64,000 nt of DNA, from positions 62,001-126,000 of the forward strand of contig CANLUH010000003.1 in NCBI GenBank assembly GCA_947494205.1. Reading direction: 5' to 3'. How positions within the stretch are numbered: the first letter of the stretch is position 1; every line of letters begins with the position of its first letter. The position numbers and the translations under genes were made by a program. The DNA comes from an uncultured Flavobacteriaceae bacterium (GTDB lineage: Bacteria > Bacteroidota > Bacteroidia > Flavobacteriales > Flavobacteriaceae). Shown piece after piece: positions 8,965 through 17,553 of the stretch. The notes beneath the pieces were generated by a model. The model was not told the origin of the DNA. It did not search any database and saw only the letters and a program-made list of their open reading frames with translations.

Positions 8965-9459
8965 ATGACAATGACACTTTCAAGCCCCACTTTCAAGTTT
9001 CTTATATTACTAGTTATTACAATGACATTTTCTAACTGCTCAAGTTCAAAAATAAAATTTCAAGAGGATGCACCTTTAGAACATAATCGCCCATATTTTC
9101 AAGAATGGGTTGCTGGAATAAAAGATGGAGGCTCTGGAGTAAATATATATTTTCCAAACTTGGTAACGAAAAACAATACTAAAGTAGATAGTGTCTTTTT
9201 TAGAAAGATGAAAGGAAAATTAAGAAATGGAAAGGCGTCTTACTTTGCAACACTTAAAAAGCCGATACCACAGGATATAACAATGAGTGGCGATTCTAAA
9301 TCTGAATATGGTAATAAGTTACCTGAATTTCCATTCGAGTTGAAAAATAACGAATGTGTTATTAGTTACATTGAAGGAGGAGAAACGAAATATGTTAAAA
9401 TAGCTAATTTGAAAGAAAAAGCAGGCGAATATTATCCAAGTAGCCCACCAAATAATTAA
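8965..9459 (+). CDS. Small lipoprotein, paralogue 1
   Basis: I do not recognise the family. The 164-residue protein has a signal peptide with a lipobox ending at Cys25 (FSNC), so it is probably a membrane-anchored lipoprotein. The mature part contains the motifs RPYFQEWV, KDGGSGV and YFPNLV, then FFRKMKGKLRNG, and ends KAGEYYPSSPPNN. The next gene, 158 bases downstream, encodes a clear paralogue with the same motifs in the same order. Gly/Asp-rich KDGGSG looks like a tight turn; no catalytic signature is visible. Confidence 0.8.
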   Translation: MTMTLSSPTFKFLILLVITMTFSNCSSSKIKFQEDAPLEHNRPYFQEWVAGIKDGGSGVNIYFPNLVTKNNTKVDSVFFRKMKGKLRNGKASYFATLKKPIPQDITMSGDSKSEYGNKLPEFPFELKNNECVISYIEGGETKYVKIANLKEKAGEYYPSSPPNN

Positions 9460-9617
9460 AAGCATAGAGACTATTTTCTATAGTAAAACTATAGAGTAAG
9501 TATTCATTTTGACATTTTAAATTGTAGTATAACATAATATTTAATGCATTCATCGATTATTAAGCTGGTCGTAAAAGAAAAAAATTATATTTATTTATAA
9601 TAACTAACTAATTATCT

Positions 9618-10115
9618 ATGAGTCCTTTAAACAATACCTTTATGGGAGTATTGTGTCTAATTCTATTTACGCAATGCTCTACTTCAAAACCAAACAACAA
9701 TTATTTAAAAACCAAACAACAAGAACCTATAGAATGCAGTCGACCTTATTTTCAAGAATGGGTGGCAGCATTAAAAGATGGAGGTTCTGGAGTAACGATT
9801 TATTTTCCTAACCTAGTAAATAATAATAATGTTACTATAGATAGCATATACTTCAGGAAAATGAAAGGAAAATTAAGAAATGGTATTGACTCCTATTTCG
9901 CTATATTAAAAAATGAGCTTCCTAGAGATCTTAGTCAAGTAGATTTATCTAGAGAAGAATATATGAATATAATGAACAAATCTTATTCTTTTAATCTTAA
10001 AAACAATGATTGTATGATAAGTTTTATAGAAAATGGAGAGAAAAAGTACCTTAAAATAGAAAATTTAGAAGAAAAAGCGGGCGAATATTATACTAGTAGC
10101 CCTCCAGAGAACTAA
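9618..10115 (+). CDS. Small lipoprotein, paralogue 2
   Basis: This 165-residue lipoprotein is the tandem paralogue of the gene at 8965. It has a signal peptide with lipobox Cys at about residue 20 (LFTQC), then the shared motifs RPYFQEWVAALKDGGSGV, IYFPNLV, YFRKMKGKLRNG and the C-terminal KAGEYYTSSPPEN. The signal region and the stretch at about residues 105-125 have diverged, while the core blocks are nearly identical, suggesting a local duplication under purifying selection on the core. Function is unknown. Confidence 0.8.
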   Translation: MSPLNNTFMGVLCLILFTQCSTSKPNNNYLKTKQQEPIECSRPYFQEWVAALKDGGSGVTIYFPNLVNNNNVTIDSIYFRKMKGKLRNGIDSYFAILKNELPRDLSQVDLSREEYMNIMNKSYSFNLKNNDCMISFIENGEKKYLKIENLEEKAGEYYTSSPPEN

Positions 10116-10179
10116 AACCCATTCGAATACTTTTTTAGGTCTAATGAATTCAATACATTTAGCCTAAATTTATACCACA

Positions 10180-11604
10180 TTGAGCGTACTTAAAAAGTTC
10201 TTTAAAGACACAATTATATATGGCTTAGCCACAGTTTTGCCTCGTCTTATGAATTTTATCTTAGTACCCTTACATACTTCTGCTTTAGAAACTGATAATT
10301 TCTCCGATAATACAACATTCTATGTCTATGCAGCCTTTTTTAATGTATTGCTAACTTATGGAATGGAGACAGCTTTTTTTAGGTTTTTTAGTAAATCTGA
10401 AGAAAAAGATAAAGTATTTTCAACCACATTTATTAGTCTTATAACTACAACACTATTATTTTTAATAGTAGTAGTACTATTCAGCAGCCAGTTATCTAAT
10501 TGGATGGGAATAAATCAAACCTATTTTAATTTACTAATAGGCTTATTAGTTTTAGACACATTAGTAGTTGCACCTTTTGCGTATTTGAGAGCTACAGGTA
10601 GACCAATAAAATATGCAGCAATAAAGATTATAAATATTATAGTTGTAGTGCTTTTTAACTTCTTCTTTTTGTGGGCAATACCAAAGTTTCAAATAGATAT
10701 TCCAGGTTATGATGCGTCAGACTTAGTAAAATATATATTTATAGCAAATTTAATAGCAAGTATCGTTACATTCTTATTGTTAACCCCATATTTCTTTAAA
10801 ACGAAATTACAATTTAGTATTCCTATATTTAAACAATTAATAAGTTATGGTTGGCCAATAATGGTTGCAGGAATAGCTTATGTTATAAATGAGAATTTCG
10901 ATAAGTGGATTTTGCCAGATTTATTAGGGAAAGATATTAATGGAGCTTACAGTGGTTGTTATAAGATAGCTGTGTTTATGACTATTTTTATACAAGCCTT
11001 TAGATTGGGTGCAGAACCTTTCTTTTTTAATCATTCCAAAGAAAAAAACGCACAACAAACATACGCTACTATCATGAAGTATTTTGTAATAGTAGGAAGC
11101 CTTATGTTAGTGTTTATTGTTTCCTATTTAGATATTTTTAAAATAGTATTAGTGCCAAACGAAGCCTATTGGAAAGCAATAGATATTGTACCTATAGTAT
11201 TATTAGCAAACTTATGTTTAGGAATCTACTTTAATTTAGCTATTTGGTATAAACTTACAGACAAAACAAGATACGGTATGTACTTGTCTATAGTTGGAGC
11301 CGTAGTTACCATAACTTTAAATGTAATGTTCATTGAAAAAATGGGCTTCATTGCAGCAGCGTGGGCTACATTAGCAGCTTATGGTGTAATGATGTTATTA
11401 TCTTATCTTTTAGGGCAGAAATATTACCCGGTACCGTATAACCTTAAAAAAATAATGGGGTATTTGGTATTAGCTATCCTATTTTCGATAGCAGCATTAA
11501 AGACTAATGCTAATTATTATATAAACACAGGTTTAGTTTTATTATTTTTGACGGTTGCTTTATTTCTCGAGAAAAACGAATTAAAACAGTTAATTAAAAA
11601 ATAG
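10180..11604 (+). CDS. Oligosaccharide flippase (polysaccharide biosynthesis membrane protein)
   Basis: A 474-residue integral membrane protein with about 14 hydrophobic helices and the N-terminal pattern of Wzx/MATE-like exporters (IYGLATVLPRLMNFILVPL). Such proteins flip lipid-linked sugars across the inner membrane. The start is TTG at 10180; no ATG is nearby in frame and the amphipathic N-terminus SVLKKFFKDTIIYG needs it. It heads a run of same-strand genes (dut, nucleotidyltransferase, TPR, DUF4292, EnvC) whose order is familiar from Flavobacteriaceae. The sugar carried cannot be inferred. Confidence 0.85.
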   Translation: MSVLKKFFKDTIIYGLATVLPRLMNFILVPLHTSALETDNFSDNTTFYVYAAFFNVLLTYGMETAFFRFFSKSEEKDKVFSTTFISLITTTLLFLIVVVLFSSQLSNWMGINQTYFNLLIGLLVLDTLVVAPFAYLRATGRPIKYAAIKIINIIVVVLFNFFFLWAIPKFQIDIPGYDASDLVKYIFIANLIASIVTFLLLTPYFFKTKLQFSIPIFKQLISYGWPIMVAGIAYVINENFDKWILPDLLGKDINGAYSGCYKIAVFMTIFIQAFRLGAEPFFFNHSKEKNAQQTYATIMKYFVIVGSLMLVFIVSYLDIFKIVLVPNEAYWKAIDIVPIVLLANLCLGIYFNLAIWYKLTDKTRYGMYLSIVGAVVTITLNVMFIEKMGFIAAAWATLAAYGVMMLLSYLLGQKYYPVPYNLKKIMGYLVLAILFSIAALKTNANYYINTGLVLLFLTVALFLEKNELKQLIKK

Positions 11605-11645
11605 AAAAAGGTAATTAGTAGTCTAAACTTATAGAATAAAAACAA

Positions 11646-12080
11646 ATGCAAGTAAAAATTATAAATAAATCTAATCACGCTTTACCTAATTATGAAACGA
11701 TAGCTTCAGCAGGAATGGATTTAAGAGCTAATATTACCGAAAATATAATATTAGACCCAATGGAACGTACTATAGTGCCTACAGGCTTATTTTTAGAGTT
11801 ACCTATTGGTATAGAAGCACAGGTAAGACCAAGAAGTGGTCTTGCTGCTAAAAAAGGAATTACAGTGCTTAATGCTCCCGGAACAGTAGATGCAGATTAT
11901 AGAGGCGAGGTTGGTGTTATTTTAGTAAACCTGTCTAAAGAACCCTTTACTATAGAAAATGGAGAACGTATTGCACAACTAGTAATTGCAAAACACGAAC
12001 GTGCAGAGTGGTTAGAAGTAGAAACACTTACAGAAACAGAAAGAGGTGTAGGTGGGTTTGGAAGTACGGGAGTTAAGTAG
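11646..12080 (+). CDS. dut: dUTP diphosphatase
   Basis: Hydrolyses dUTP to dUMP, keeping uracil out of DNA and supplying dTMP synthesis. All five trimeric dUTPase motifs are present in 144 residues: [33 protein letters not shown] (with the catalytic Asp), GERIAQLVI and the C-terminal Gly-rich [10 protein letters not shown] lid. Length is normal. It sits 41 bases after the flippase. Confidence 0.97.
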   Translation: MQVKIINKSNHALPNYETIASAGMDLRANITENIILDPMERTIVPTGLFLELPIGIEAQVRPRSGLAAKKGITVLNAPGTVDADYRGEVGVILVNLSKEPFTIENGERIAQLVIAKHERAEWLEVETLTETERGVGGFGSTGVK

Positions 12081-12090
12081 CTATTCAAGA

Positions 12091-12136
12091 AGTGTCAGGT
12101 TGAGCCTTTTGTCTTCGCTCAAGACAGGCTAAAGTT
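12091..12136. repeat. Degenerate dispersed intergenic element
   Basis: The stretch contains TGTCAGGTTGAGCC and GTCTTCGCTCAAGACAGGC, a type of short imperfectly palindromic repeat seen between genes in Flavobacteriaceae; it recalls the copy inside the atp operon at 6905-6930. It encodes nothing. Confidence 0.5.
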
Positions 12137-12168
12137 GAAAATTAAAGAGAGTATAATTTAAATAGATA

Positions 12169-12182
12169 CCCGCTTTCGCGGG
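12169..12182. repeat. Short CCCGC/GCGGG palindrome
   Basis: CCCGCTTTCGCGGG forms a tight GC-rich hairpin in otherwise AT-rich DNA, directly before the nucleotidyltransferase start. Similar ATTCCC/GGGAAT elements occur at 21711-21730 and 60395-60414. It could affect translation initiation of the next gene, but more likely it is a dispersed repeat. Confidence 0.6.
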
Positions 12183-12190
12183 CAATGAAT

Positions 12191-13210
12191 ATGAAAATAA
12201 TAGTACCAATGGCGGGAAGAGGTTCTCGTTTAAGACCACATAGTTTAACAGTACCAAAGCCATTAATACCGGTAGCAGGACAACCAATAGTACATAGATT
12301 AGTAAAAGACATAGCAAAAGTACTGAACGAACCTATAGAAGAAATAGCATTTGTTCTAGGAGACCCAGCATGGTTTGGAGAAGATGTGGTTACTAGTTTA
12401 CAAGATTTAGCAAAAGGTTTAGGAGCTAAAGCCTCTATTTACAGACAAGACCAGCCTTTAGGAACAGGTCATGCTATTATGTGTGCAAAAGAATCGTTAT
12501 CAGGACCAGCAGTTATAGCCTACGCAGATACTTTAATTAGAGCCGATTTTAATTTAGATCCCGATGCAGATGCCGTAATTTGGGTAAAGCAAGTAGACCA
12601 GCCAGAAGCTTATGGTGTTGTTAAATTAAATGACAAGAAAGAAATTGTTGAATTAGTTGAAAAACCAGAACAGTTTGTAAGTGATTTGGCAGTTATAGGG
12701 ATATACTATTTTAAAGATGTAGCCGTTTTAAAAGACCAATTACAACATGTTTTAGATAATAACATTATAAACGGAGGAGAATACCAAATTAATGATGGTA
12801 TAAAAGGCATGATGGCTAATGGAAAAGTCTTTAAAACAGGAGAAGTTAGCGAATGGATGGATTGCGGAAATAAAAACGTAACTTTAGAAACCAATACTAG
12901 AATGTTAGGCTTCCTAAAAGCAGACGGAGAAGAGCAATTAATTGCTAGTTCTGTAAAGCAAGAGAATACTACAATTATAGAACCTTGTTATATTGGTGAA
13001 AATGTAATACTTAAAAATGCGACTATAGGACCTAATGTTTCTATAGGTAATAATTGCGTTATAGAGAATTCAAGCGTTAAAAATAGCCTAATACAGAGTA
13101 ATACAACCATAAAAAATGCTAATTTAGACGAGGCTATGATAGGTAACCATGTAAAATACAATGGTGAGTTTACTAAAATTAGTATTGGTGATTATACCAT
13201 TATGGAATAA
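12191..13210 (+). CDS. NDP-sugar nucleotidyltransferase with left-handed beta-helix tail
   Basis: This 339-residue protein (start chosen at ATG 12191; an ATG two codons earlier is also possible) begins with the nucleotidyltransferase signature MKIIVPMAGRGSRLRPHSLTVPKPLIPVAG, where the Gly-rich loop and Lys bind NTP and sugar phosphate. The C-terminal 100 residues are hexapeptide repeats (NVILKNATIGPNVSIGNNCVIENSSV...), which form a left-handed beta-helix. The family includes GlmU, mannose-1-phosphate guanylyltransferase and RmlA-like enzymes; the exact sugar is not decidable. Its place after the flippase and dut suggests a cell-envelope role. Confidence 0.88.
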   Translation: MKIIVPMAGRGSRLRPHSLTVPKPLIPVAGQPIVHRLVKDIAKVLNEPIEEIAFVLGDPAWFGEDVVTSLQDLAKGLGAKASIYRQDQPLGTGHAIMCAKESLSGPAVIAYADTLIRADFNLDPDADAVIWVKQVDQPEAYGVVKLNDKKEIVELVEKPEQFVSDLAVIGIYYFKDVAVLKDQLQHVLDNNIINGGEYQINDGIKGMMANGKVFKTGEVSEWMDCGNKNVTLETNTRMLGFLKADGEEQLIASSVKQENTTIIEPCYIGENVILKNATIGPNVSIGNNCVIENSSVKNSLIQSNTTIKNANLDEAMIGNHVKYNGEFTKISIGDYTIME

Positions 13211-13250
13211 CTATTGATTAAATACTTTCCGTTAGTTAAGAGGAAACATT

Positions 13251-14615
13251 ATGAAACACAGAATCTACATTTTTTATTTTTTATTTGGATTACTTATTGT
13301 TCCGCAACTAAGTAATGCCCAAGTAGATTTTAACAAAACGCCAGATGATGATTTAGGAAACGTTTCAGATGAATATCAAGAATTATTTTTTGAAGCGCTA
13401 AAGCAAAAAGGTATTGAAAATTATGACAAAGCAGTAACAGCATTACTTAAATGTCAAGAGATAGACGATTCCGAATCTATTTTATTTTACGAATTAGGTA
13501 AAAACTATAATAAGCTTAAAAATTTCGGAGCAGCAGAAGATGTTCTTAAAAAAGCGGTTAAGAAAGAACCGGATAATGAATGGTATTTAGATGAGCTTTA
13601 CGAATCTTATGTACAGCAGAAAAACTACGATAAAGCAATAAAAACAGTAAAGCAACTCGTTAAGTTTCATCCAGATTATAAAGAAGATTTAGCTTCAATT
13701 TACATTAGAACAAAAAAGTATAAAGATGCACTAAGGGTTTTAGATGACTTGGACGATGAGTTGGGTGTGTCAGATATTAGAGATCGTTTAAGAAACCAAA
13801 TATATAATGCCACTGGGCGCAAAAAAGAGCAAATAGCCAACTTAAAAGAACGTGTAGAAGATAATCCAGATGTGGAGAAAAATTATCTAGAACTCATTTA
13901 TCGTTACAGTGAAAATAAAGATGAAAAGAAAGCCTTTGAAACAGCTAAGAAACTTCTAGAAATTAATCCAGAATCTCAATTAGTACATTTAGCTTTATAT
14001 AAATTTTATTTAGATGGCAATAAGGCTGAAAAGGCTATTGAATCTATGAAGATCGTTTTAAATAGTCGACAAATAAAGCCAGAATCTAAAGCTAAAGTAC
14101 TTTCAGACTTTGTGAAGTTTGTAGCCGCAAATCAAGAATACGAAAAAGACTTAGTAGAAATCACATCACTAGTAACTAATACTGCTACAGACGGAAAAAC
14201 ATTAGTAGAATTAGCACAATATTATCTTATAAAAGGTGATAAAGAAAAAGCATTACAACATTATTTAGAAGCACAACAATTAGAAGCAGACAACTTTGGT
14301 TTACTACGAAATATTTTATTGTTACATATAGACTTAGAACAGTATAAAGAAGCCGAGCAAAAAAGTGATGAAGCATTAGAAAAATTCCCTTCTCAGCCTG
14401 TTTTATATCTTATAAATGGTGTAGCATTAAATCGCTTAAATCGTGCAAGTGAAGCTGTAGATAGTTTAGATGCAGGTTTAGATTATATTATAGATAATAA
14501 TAAAATGGAAGCCGATTTTTATAAGCAATTAAGTAAAGCTTACACGACTTTAAACAATTTACAAAAGGCAAAAACGTTTAGTGATAAAGCAAAAGCATTA
14601 GAACTCTCAAACTAA
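13251..14615 (+). CDS. Secreted TPR protein
   Basis: This 454-residue protein has an N-terminal signal peptide (cleavage near residue 24, SNAQVDF) and then about ten tetratricopeptide repeats covering the rest of the chain, with typical pairs such as AVTALLKCQEIDDSESILFYELGKNY. It is therefore a periplasmic scaffold or adaptor. Its stop codon is followed directly by the start of the DUF4292 gene without a gap, so they are co-translated. Its partner is unknown; the neighbouring DUF4292 lipoprotein and EnvC-like protein make an envelope or cell-division role plausible. Confidence 0.85.
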   Translation: MKHRIYIFYFLFGLLIVPQLSNAQVDFNKTPDDDLGNVSDEYQELFFEALKQKGIENYDKAVTALLKCQEIDDSESILFYELGKNYNKLKNFGAAEDVLKKAVKKEPDNEWYLDELYESYVQQKNYDKAIKTVKQLVKFHPDYKEDLASIYIRTKKYKDALRVLDDLDDELGVSDIRDRLRNQIYNATGRKKEQIANLKERVEDNPDVEKNYLELIYRYSENKDEKKAFETAKKLLEINPESQLVHLALYKFYLDGNKAEKAIESMKIVLNSRQIKPESKAKVLSDFVKFVAANQEYEKDLVEITSLVTNTATDGKTLVELAQYYLIKGDKEKALQHYLEAQQLEADNFGLLRNILLLHIDLEQYKEAEQKSDEALEKFPSQPVLYLINGVALNRLNRASEAVDSLDAGLDYIIDNNKMEADFYKQLSKAYTTLNNLQKAKTFSDKAKALELSN

Positions 14616-15392
14616 ATGAATAGTAAATACATTAAATCCCCCGTTTTTATAATTATACTATTGTTAATTACAGGTTGTAAATCTGCAAAGACAATAATAG
14701 CTAATGGTGAGCTAAACTCTAGTTTATCTACTAAACAAATAGTAAAAGAAACGAATAGCAAAAAATCCAATTTTAAAACATTAGCCGCTCGTTTAAAAAT
14801 AGAAACTAACGATGGCAAAAAAAGCCAAACCGTTACGGTGTCTATGCGAATGGAAAAAGATAAAACCATTTGGTTAAGTAAATTAGGTATAGTAAAAGCA
14901 TTAATTACACCAGACCGTGTTGCTTTTTACAATACATGGGATAATACCTATTTTGATGGTGATTTTAGTTATATAAGTGAATTACTAGGGACCGAATTAG
15001 ACTTTAAAAAAGTACAAAACTTATTATTAGGAGAAGCTATTTTAGATCTCGAACCTAAAGAGTTTACAGGAGACGTTAATGATAAGTCCTATGTGTTAAG
15101 TCCTAAAAAACAAGATGATTTATACGAAATATTCTTTCTAATTAATCCAAGCCTTTTTAAATTAGATTCTCAACAAATATCTCAAGAAACAGAAGGGAGG
15201 CATCTACAGATAGATTATACAGCTTACCAAAAAGTAGACAAAGAAACATTACCACAAATAGTAGATATTGTTGCAGTTCAAAAAAACGAAGAACTTAATA
15301 TAGATTTAGAATTTAAATCGGTAGCCTTAAACCAAAAACTAAAGTTTCCATTTAGAATTCCATCTGGTTATGATGAAATTGAATTAAAGTAA
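14616..15392 (+). CDS. DUF4292 lipoprotein
   Basis: This 258-residue lipoprotein has lipobox Cys21 (LLLITGC). It fits the DUF4292 family, whose fold is related to LolA/LolB-type lipid-binding beta sheets: LAARLKIETNDGKKSQTVTVSMRMEKDKTIWLSKLGIVKALITPDRVAFYN is the typical core, followed by YFDGDFSYISELLG. It begins immediately after the TPR gene and overlaps the EnvC-like gene by one base (TAATG). A lipid- or lipoprotein-handling role is inferred from the fold family only. Confidence 0.8.
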   Translation: MNSKYIKSPVFIIILLLITGCKSAKTIIANGELNSSLSTKQIVKETNSKKSNFKTLAARLKIETNDGKKSQTVTVSMRMEKDKTIWLSKLGIVKALITPDRVAFYNTWDNTYFDGDFSYISELLGTELDFKKVQNLLLGEAILDLEPKEFTGDVNDKSYVLSPKKQDDLYEIFFLINPSLFKLDSQQISQETEGRHLQIDYTAYQKVDKETLPQIVDIVAVQKNEELNIDLEFKSVALNQKLKFPFRIPSGYDEIELK

Positions 15393-16621
15393 TGGTAAAA
15401 CAAGCAATACAATTACTACTCGTTTTTAGTGCTTTTTTATTAAGCACTACTGTTGGTTATTCGCAAAGTGGAAAACAAAAAGAGTTAGAAGCAAGGCGTG
15501 TAGAATTACGTCGAGAAATTAAAAAGATTAACGCTTTAGTATCTTCTAATAAATCTAAAGAGAAATCTCAAATTTCTTTAATAGAAGACATAAATTATAA
15601 AGTAAAAGTAAGGCGCGATTTAATAAAAGTAACCAATCAACAAGCTAACTTATTAACGCGACAAATAAACAATAACCAAAAGCAAATAACAGGACTTAGA
15701 GACGAACTAAAGGGTTTAAAAACGAATTATGCTAACATGATTCAAAACTCTTATAAAAACAAAAATCAACAAAATCGTGTTATGTTTTTATTATCTGCTA
15801 GTAATTTTAAACAAGCCTATAAACGACTTCAGTATATAAATCAATATGCCGATTACCAAAAGCAGCAAGGGGAAACCATTAAGGCTAAAACTAAAGAACT
15901 ACAAGAGGTAAACATTAAATTATTAGCACAAAAGGAGGAGAAAAATACACTTATTGCAGAAAATAAAGTTGCTCAGAAAGAGTTAGAAAAAGAGTTAAAG
16001 CAACATAATACTATAATGGGTGCTATTAAAAAGGACTTAAAAAAGTATACAGCTCAAATAAAAACAAAGCAAAAAGAGGCCGATAGAATTGATCGAGAAA
16101 TAGATAAAATTATTAGAGATGCTATAGCTAAATCCAATAAAAAAGCAGGCAAAAAGAAAACAAAATCTGCTGTATTTGCAATGGCTCCAGAAGATAAAGC
16201 ATTAGCAAAAGACTTTTTGGGAAGTAAAGGTAAGTTACCTTGGCCGGTAGAGCAAGGCATCGTTAAAGTGCGTTATGGTAAGCAACCGTCTCCAATAGAT
16301 AGGTCGTTAACCATTAATAGTACAGGTGTAAGAATTTCTACAAGTAAAGGCGCAAAAGTACGTGCTATTTATAAAGGAGAAGTTTTAAAAATAATGAAAG
16401 CTAAACGTAGTAATCCAGCTGTTTTAATAAAGCATGGAAATTACATTACAGTTTATAACAATCTTGCTGAAGTTTTTGTTAAACCTGGCGATAAAGTAGA
16501 TACAAAACAAGATATAGGCGTTATATTTACTAATCCAAGAACTGGAGAAAGTTTACTTAGGTTTAGCATTTACAAAGAAACTAAAACTCAAAATCCTGCA
16601 AGTTGGATTTATAAAATGTAG
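15392..16621 (+). CDS. EnvC-like murein hydrolase activator (degenerate M23/LytM domain)
   Basis: This 409-residue protein has a signal peptide (about residues 1-25), a long charged coiled coil (about 27-250) and a C-terminal LytM/M23 domain (about 285-405) opening with LPWPVEQGIVKVRYG. In active M23 enzymes the zinc is held by His/Asp/His ligands; here the matching places read STGVRIST, VYNNLAEVF and LLRFSIYK, without the histidines. It therefore looks non-catalytic, like E. coli EnvC, which activates amidases at the septum through its coiled coil and LytM groove. It is the last gene of the co-directional cluster starting at 10180. Confidence 0.88.
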   Translation: MVKQAIQLLLVFSAFLLSTTVGYSQSGKQKELEARRVELRREIKKINALVSSNKSKEKSQISLIEDINYKVKVRRDLIKVTNQQANLLTRQINNNQKQITGLRDELKGLKTNYANMIQNSYKNKNQQNRVMFLLSASNFKQAYKRLQYINQYADYQKQQGETIKAKTKELQEVNIKLLAQKEEKNTLIAENKVAQKELEKELKQHNTIMGAIKKDLKKYTAQIKTKQKEADRIDREIDKIIRDAIAKSNKKAGKKKTKSAVFAMAPEDKALAKDFLGSKGKLPWPVEQGIVKVRYGKQPSPIDRSLTINSTGVRISTSKGAKVRAIYKGEVLKIMKAKRSNPAVLIKHGNYITVYNNLAEVFVKPGDKVDTKQDIGVIFTNPRTGESLLRFSIYKETKTQNPASWIYKM

Positions 16622-16625
16622 CTTT

Positions 16626-16838
16626 TTATACACTTACAAAAACATAACCTCTACGTGTTTTTTTGTAATGTTTTCCGTTCCAAAAGTAATAACGATTCCC
16701 TTTTACTTTAACAATTTTATGATTTCTAGGTGCTTTTTTAATATAGACAACTTTAGCGGGTCTATTTGTAACTCTAGTGGCACAAGATGATACGTTTAAA
16801 GCAAAAAATACAGATAGAATAATAATTAGAGTTTTCAT
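16626..16838 (-). CDS. Small basic lipoprotein
   Basis: This 70-residue protein has a signal peptide with lipobox Cys19 (NVSSC) and a mature part of only about 50 residues, rich in Lys, Arg, His and Tyr (HKIVKVKGNRYYFWNGKHYKKTRRGYVFV). The YYFWNGKHYKK block resembles short surface-exposed modules in small Bacteroidota lipoproteins. It is convergent with the EnvC-like gene, with only 4 bases between the stop codons. Function is unknown; basic charge would suit binding of polyanions such as LPS or nucleic acid. Confidence 0.65.
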   Translation of the reverse strand: MKTLIIILSVFFALNVSSCATRVTNRPAKVVYIKKAPRNHKIVKVKGNRYYFWNGKHYKKTRRGYVFVSV

Positions 16839-16930
16839 AAACAGATGTTTTTGTAATACCTGTAAGACTCTAGATACTCTAAAAAGTTTAATAAGTTGTA
16901 GTAATAATACTAAAAAAGAGTTCAGTATTA

Positions 16931-17440
16931 TTATTCAAATAGTGCCTTTAACTCAGTAGCATCATTTGGCTTCATTTTACCTGCAAGAACTAGGCTTAAT
17001 TGTTTACGTCTTAAAGCACCGTTATAGCGTTCTATTTCTATCTCTGTTTCTGGTTTTAATTCAGGAACACGAACCGGTCTTCCGGTCTCATCAACTGCAA
17101 CAAAGGTATAAATAGCCTCGTTAGCTTTAGCTCTAATGCCAGACTCTCTATCTTCTATCCAGACATCTATATAAACCTCCATAGACGATTTAAATGCTCT
17201 AGAAACTTGTGCATCAACAGTAACTACACTTCCTAAAGGAATAGCACGATTAAAAGCCACGTGATTTACAGAGGCTGTTACTACAATTCGTCTAGAGTGA
17301 CGACGTGCACTAATACCAGCAGCTCTATCCATTCTAGCTAGTAGTTCTCCTCCAAATAAGTTGTTAATTGGGTTGGTTTCACCAGGTAAAACCATATCCG
17401 TCATAATTGTTCTCGAATCTTTAGCAGTTTTTGCTTCCAT
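16931..17440 (-). CDS. Hotdog-fold acyl-CoA thioesterase
   Basis: This 169-residue protein matches the YciA/BACH-type acyl-CoA thioesterases, which hydrolyse acyl-CoA to free acid and CoA in the cytoplasm. The N-terminal signature is clear: MVLPGETNPINNLFGGELLARMDRAAGI, where the Asn and Asp of the hotdog active site are in place, followed by TASVNHVAFNRAIPLGSVVTVDAQV. Length is that of a single hotdog domain. A good minus-strand promoter box lies upstream. Chain-length preference cannot be read from the sequence. Confidence 0.9.
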   Translation of the reverse strand: MEAKTAKDSRTIMTDMVLPGETNPINNLFGGELLARMDRAAGISARRHSRRIVVTASVNHVAFNRAIPLGSVVTVDAQVSRAFKSSMEVYIDVWIEDRESGIRAKANEAIYTFVAVDETGRPVRVPELKPETEIEIERYNGALRRKQLSLVLAGKMKPNDATELKALFE

Positions 17441-17495
17441 AACACTGTAATTTCTCTTCCGTAATAGCAGAAAGTAGATGTAAATAAATTATATG

Positions 17496-17522
17496 CAAAG
17501 GTAAGTCGAATAAAATTTTCAA
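17496..17522 (-). promoter_or_regulatory. Promoter of the thioesterase gene
   Basis: On the minus strand a perfect -7 box TACCTTTG (17496-17503) is preceded 16 bases upstream by TTG (17520-17522). The -7 box lies 56 bases before the start codon at 17440. Confidence 0.7.
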
Positions 17523-17553
17523 CATTACATATTTTAGGAAATGTTAAGGGAAA

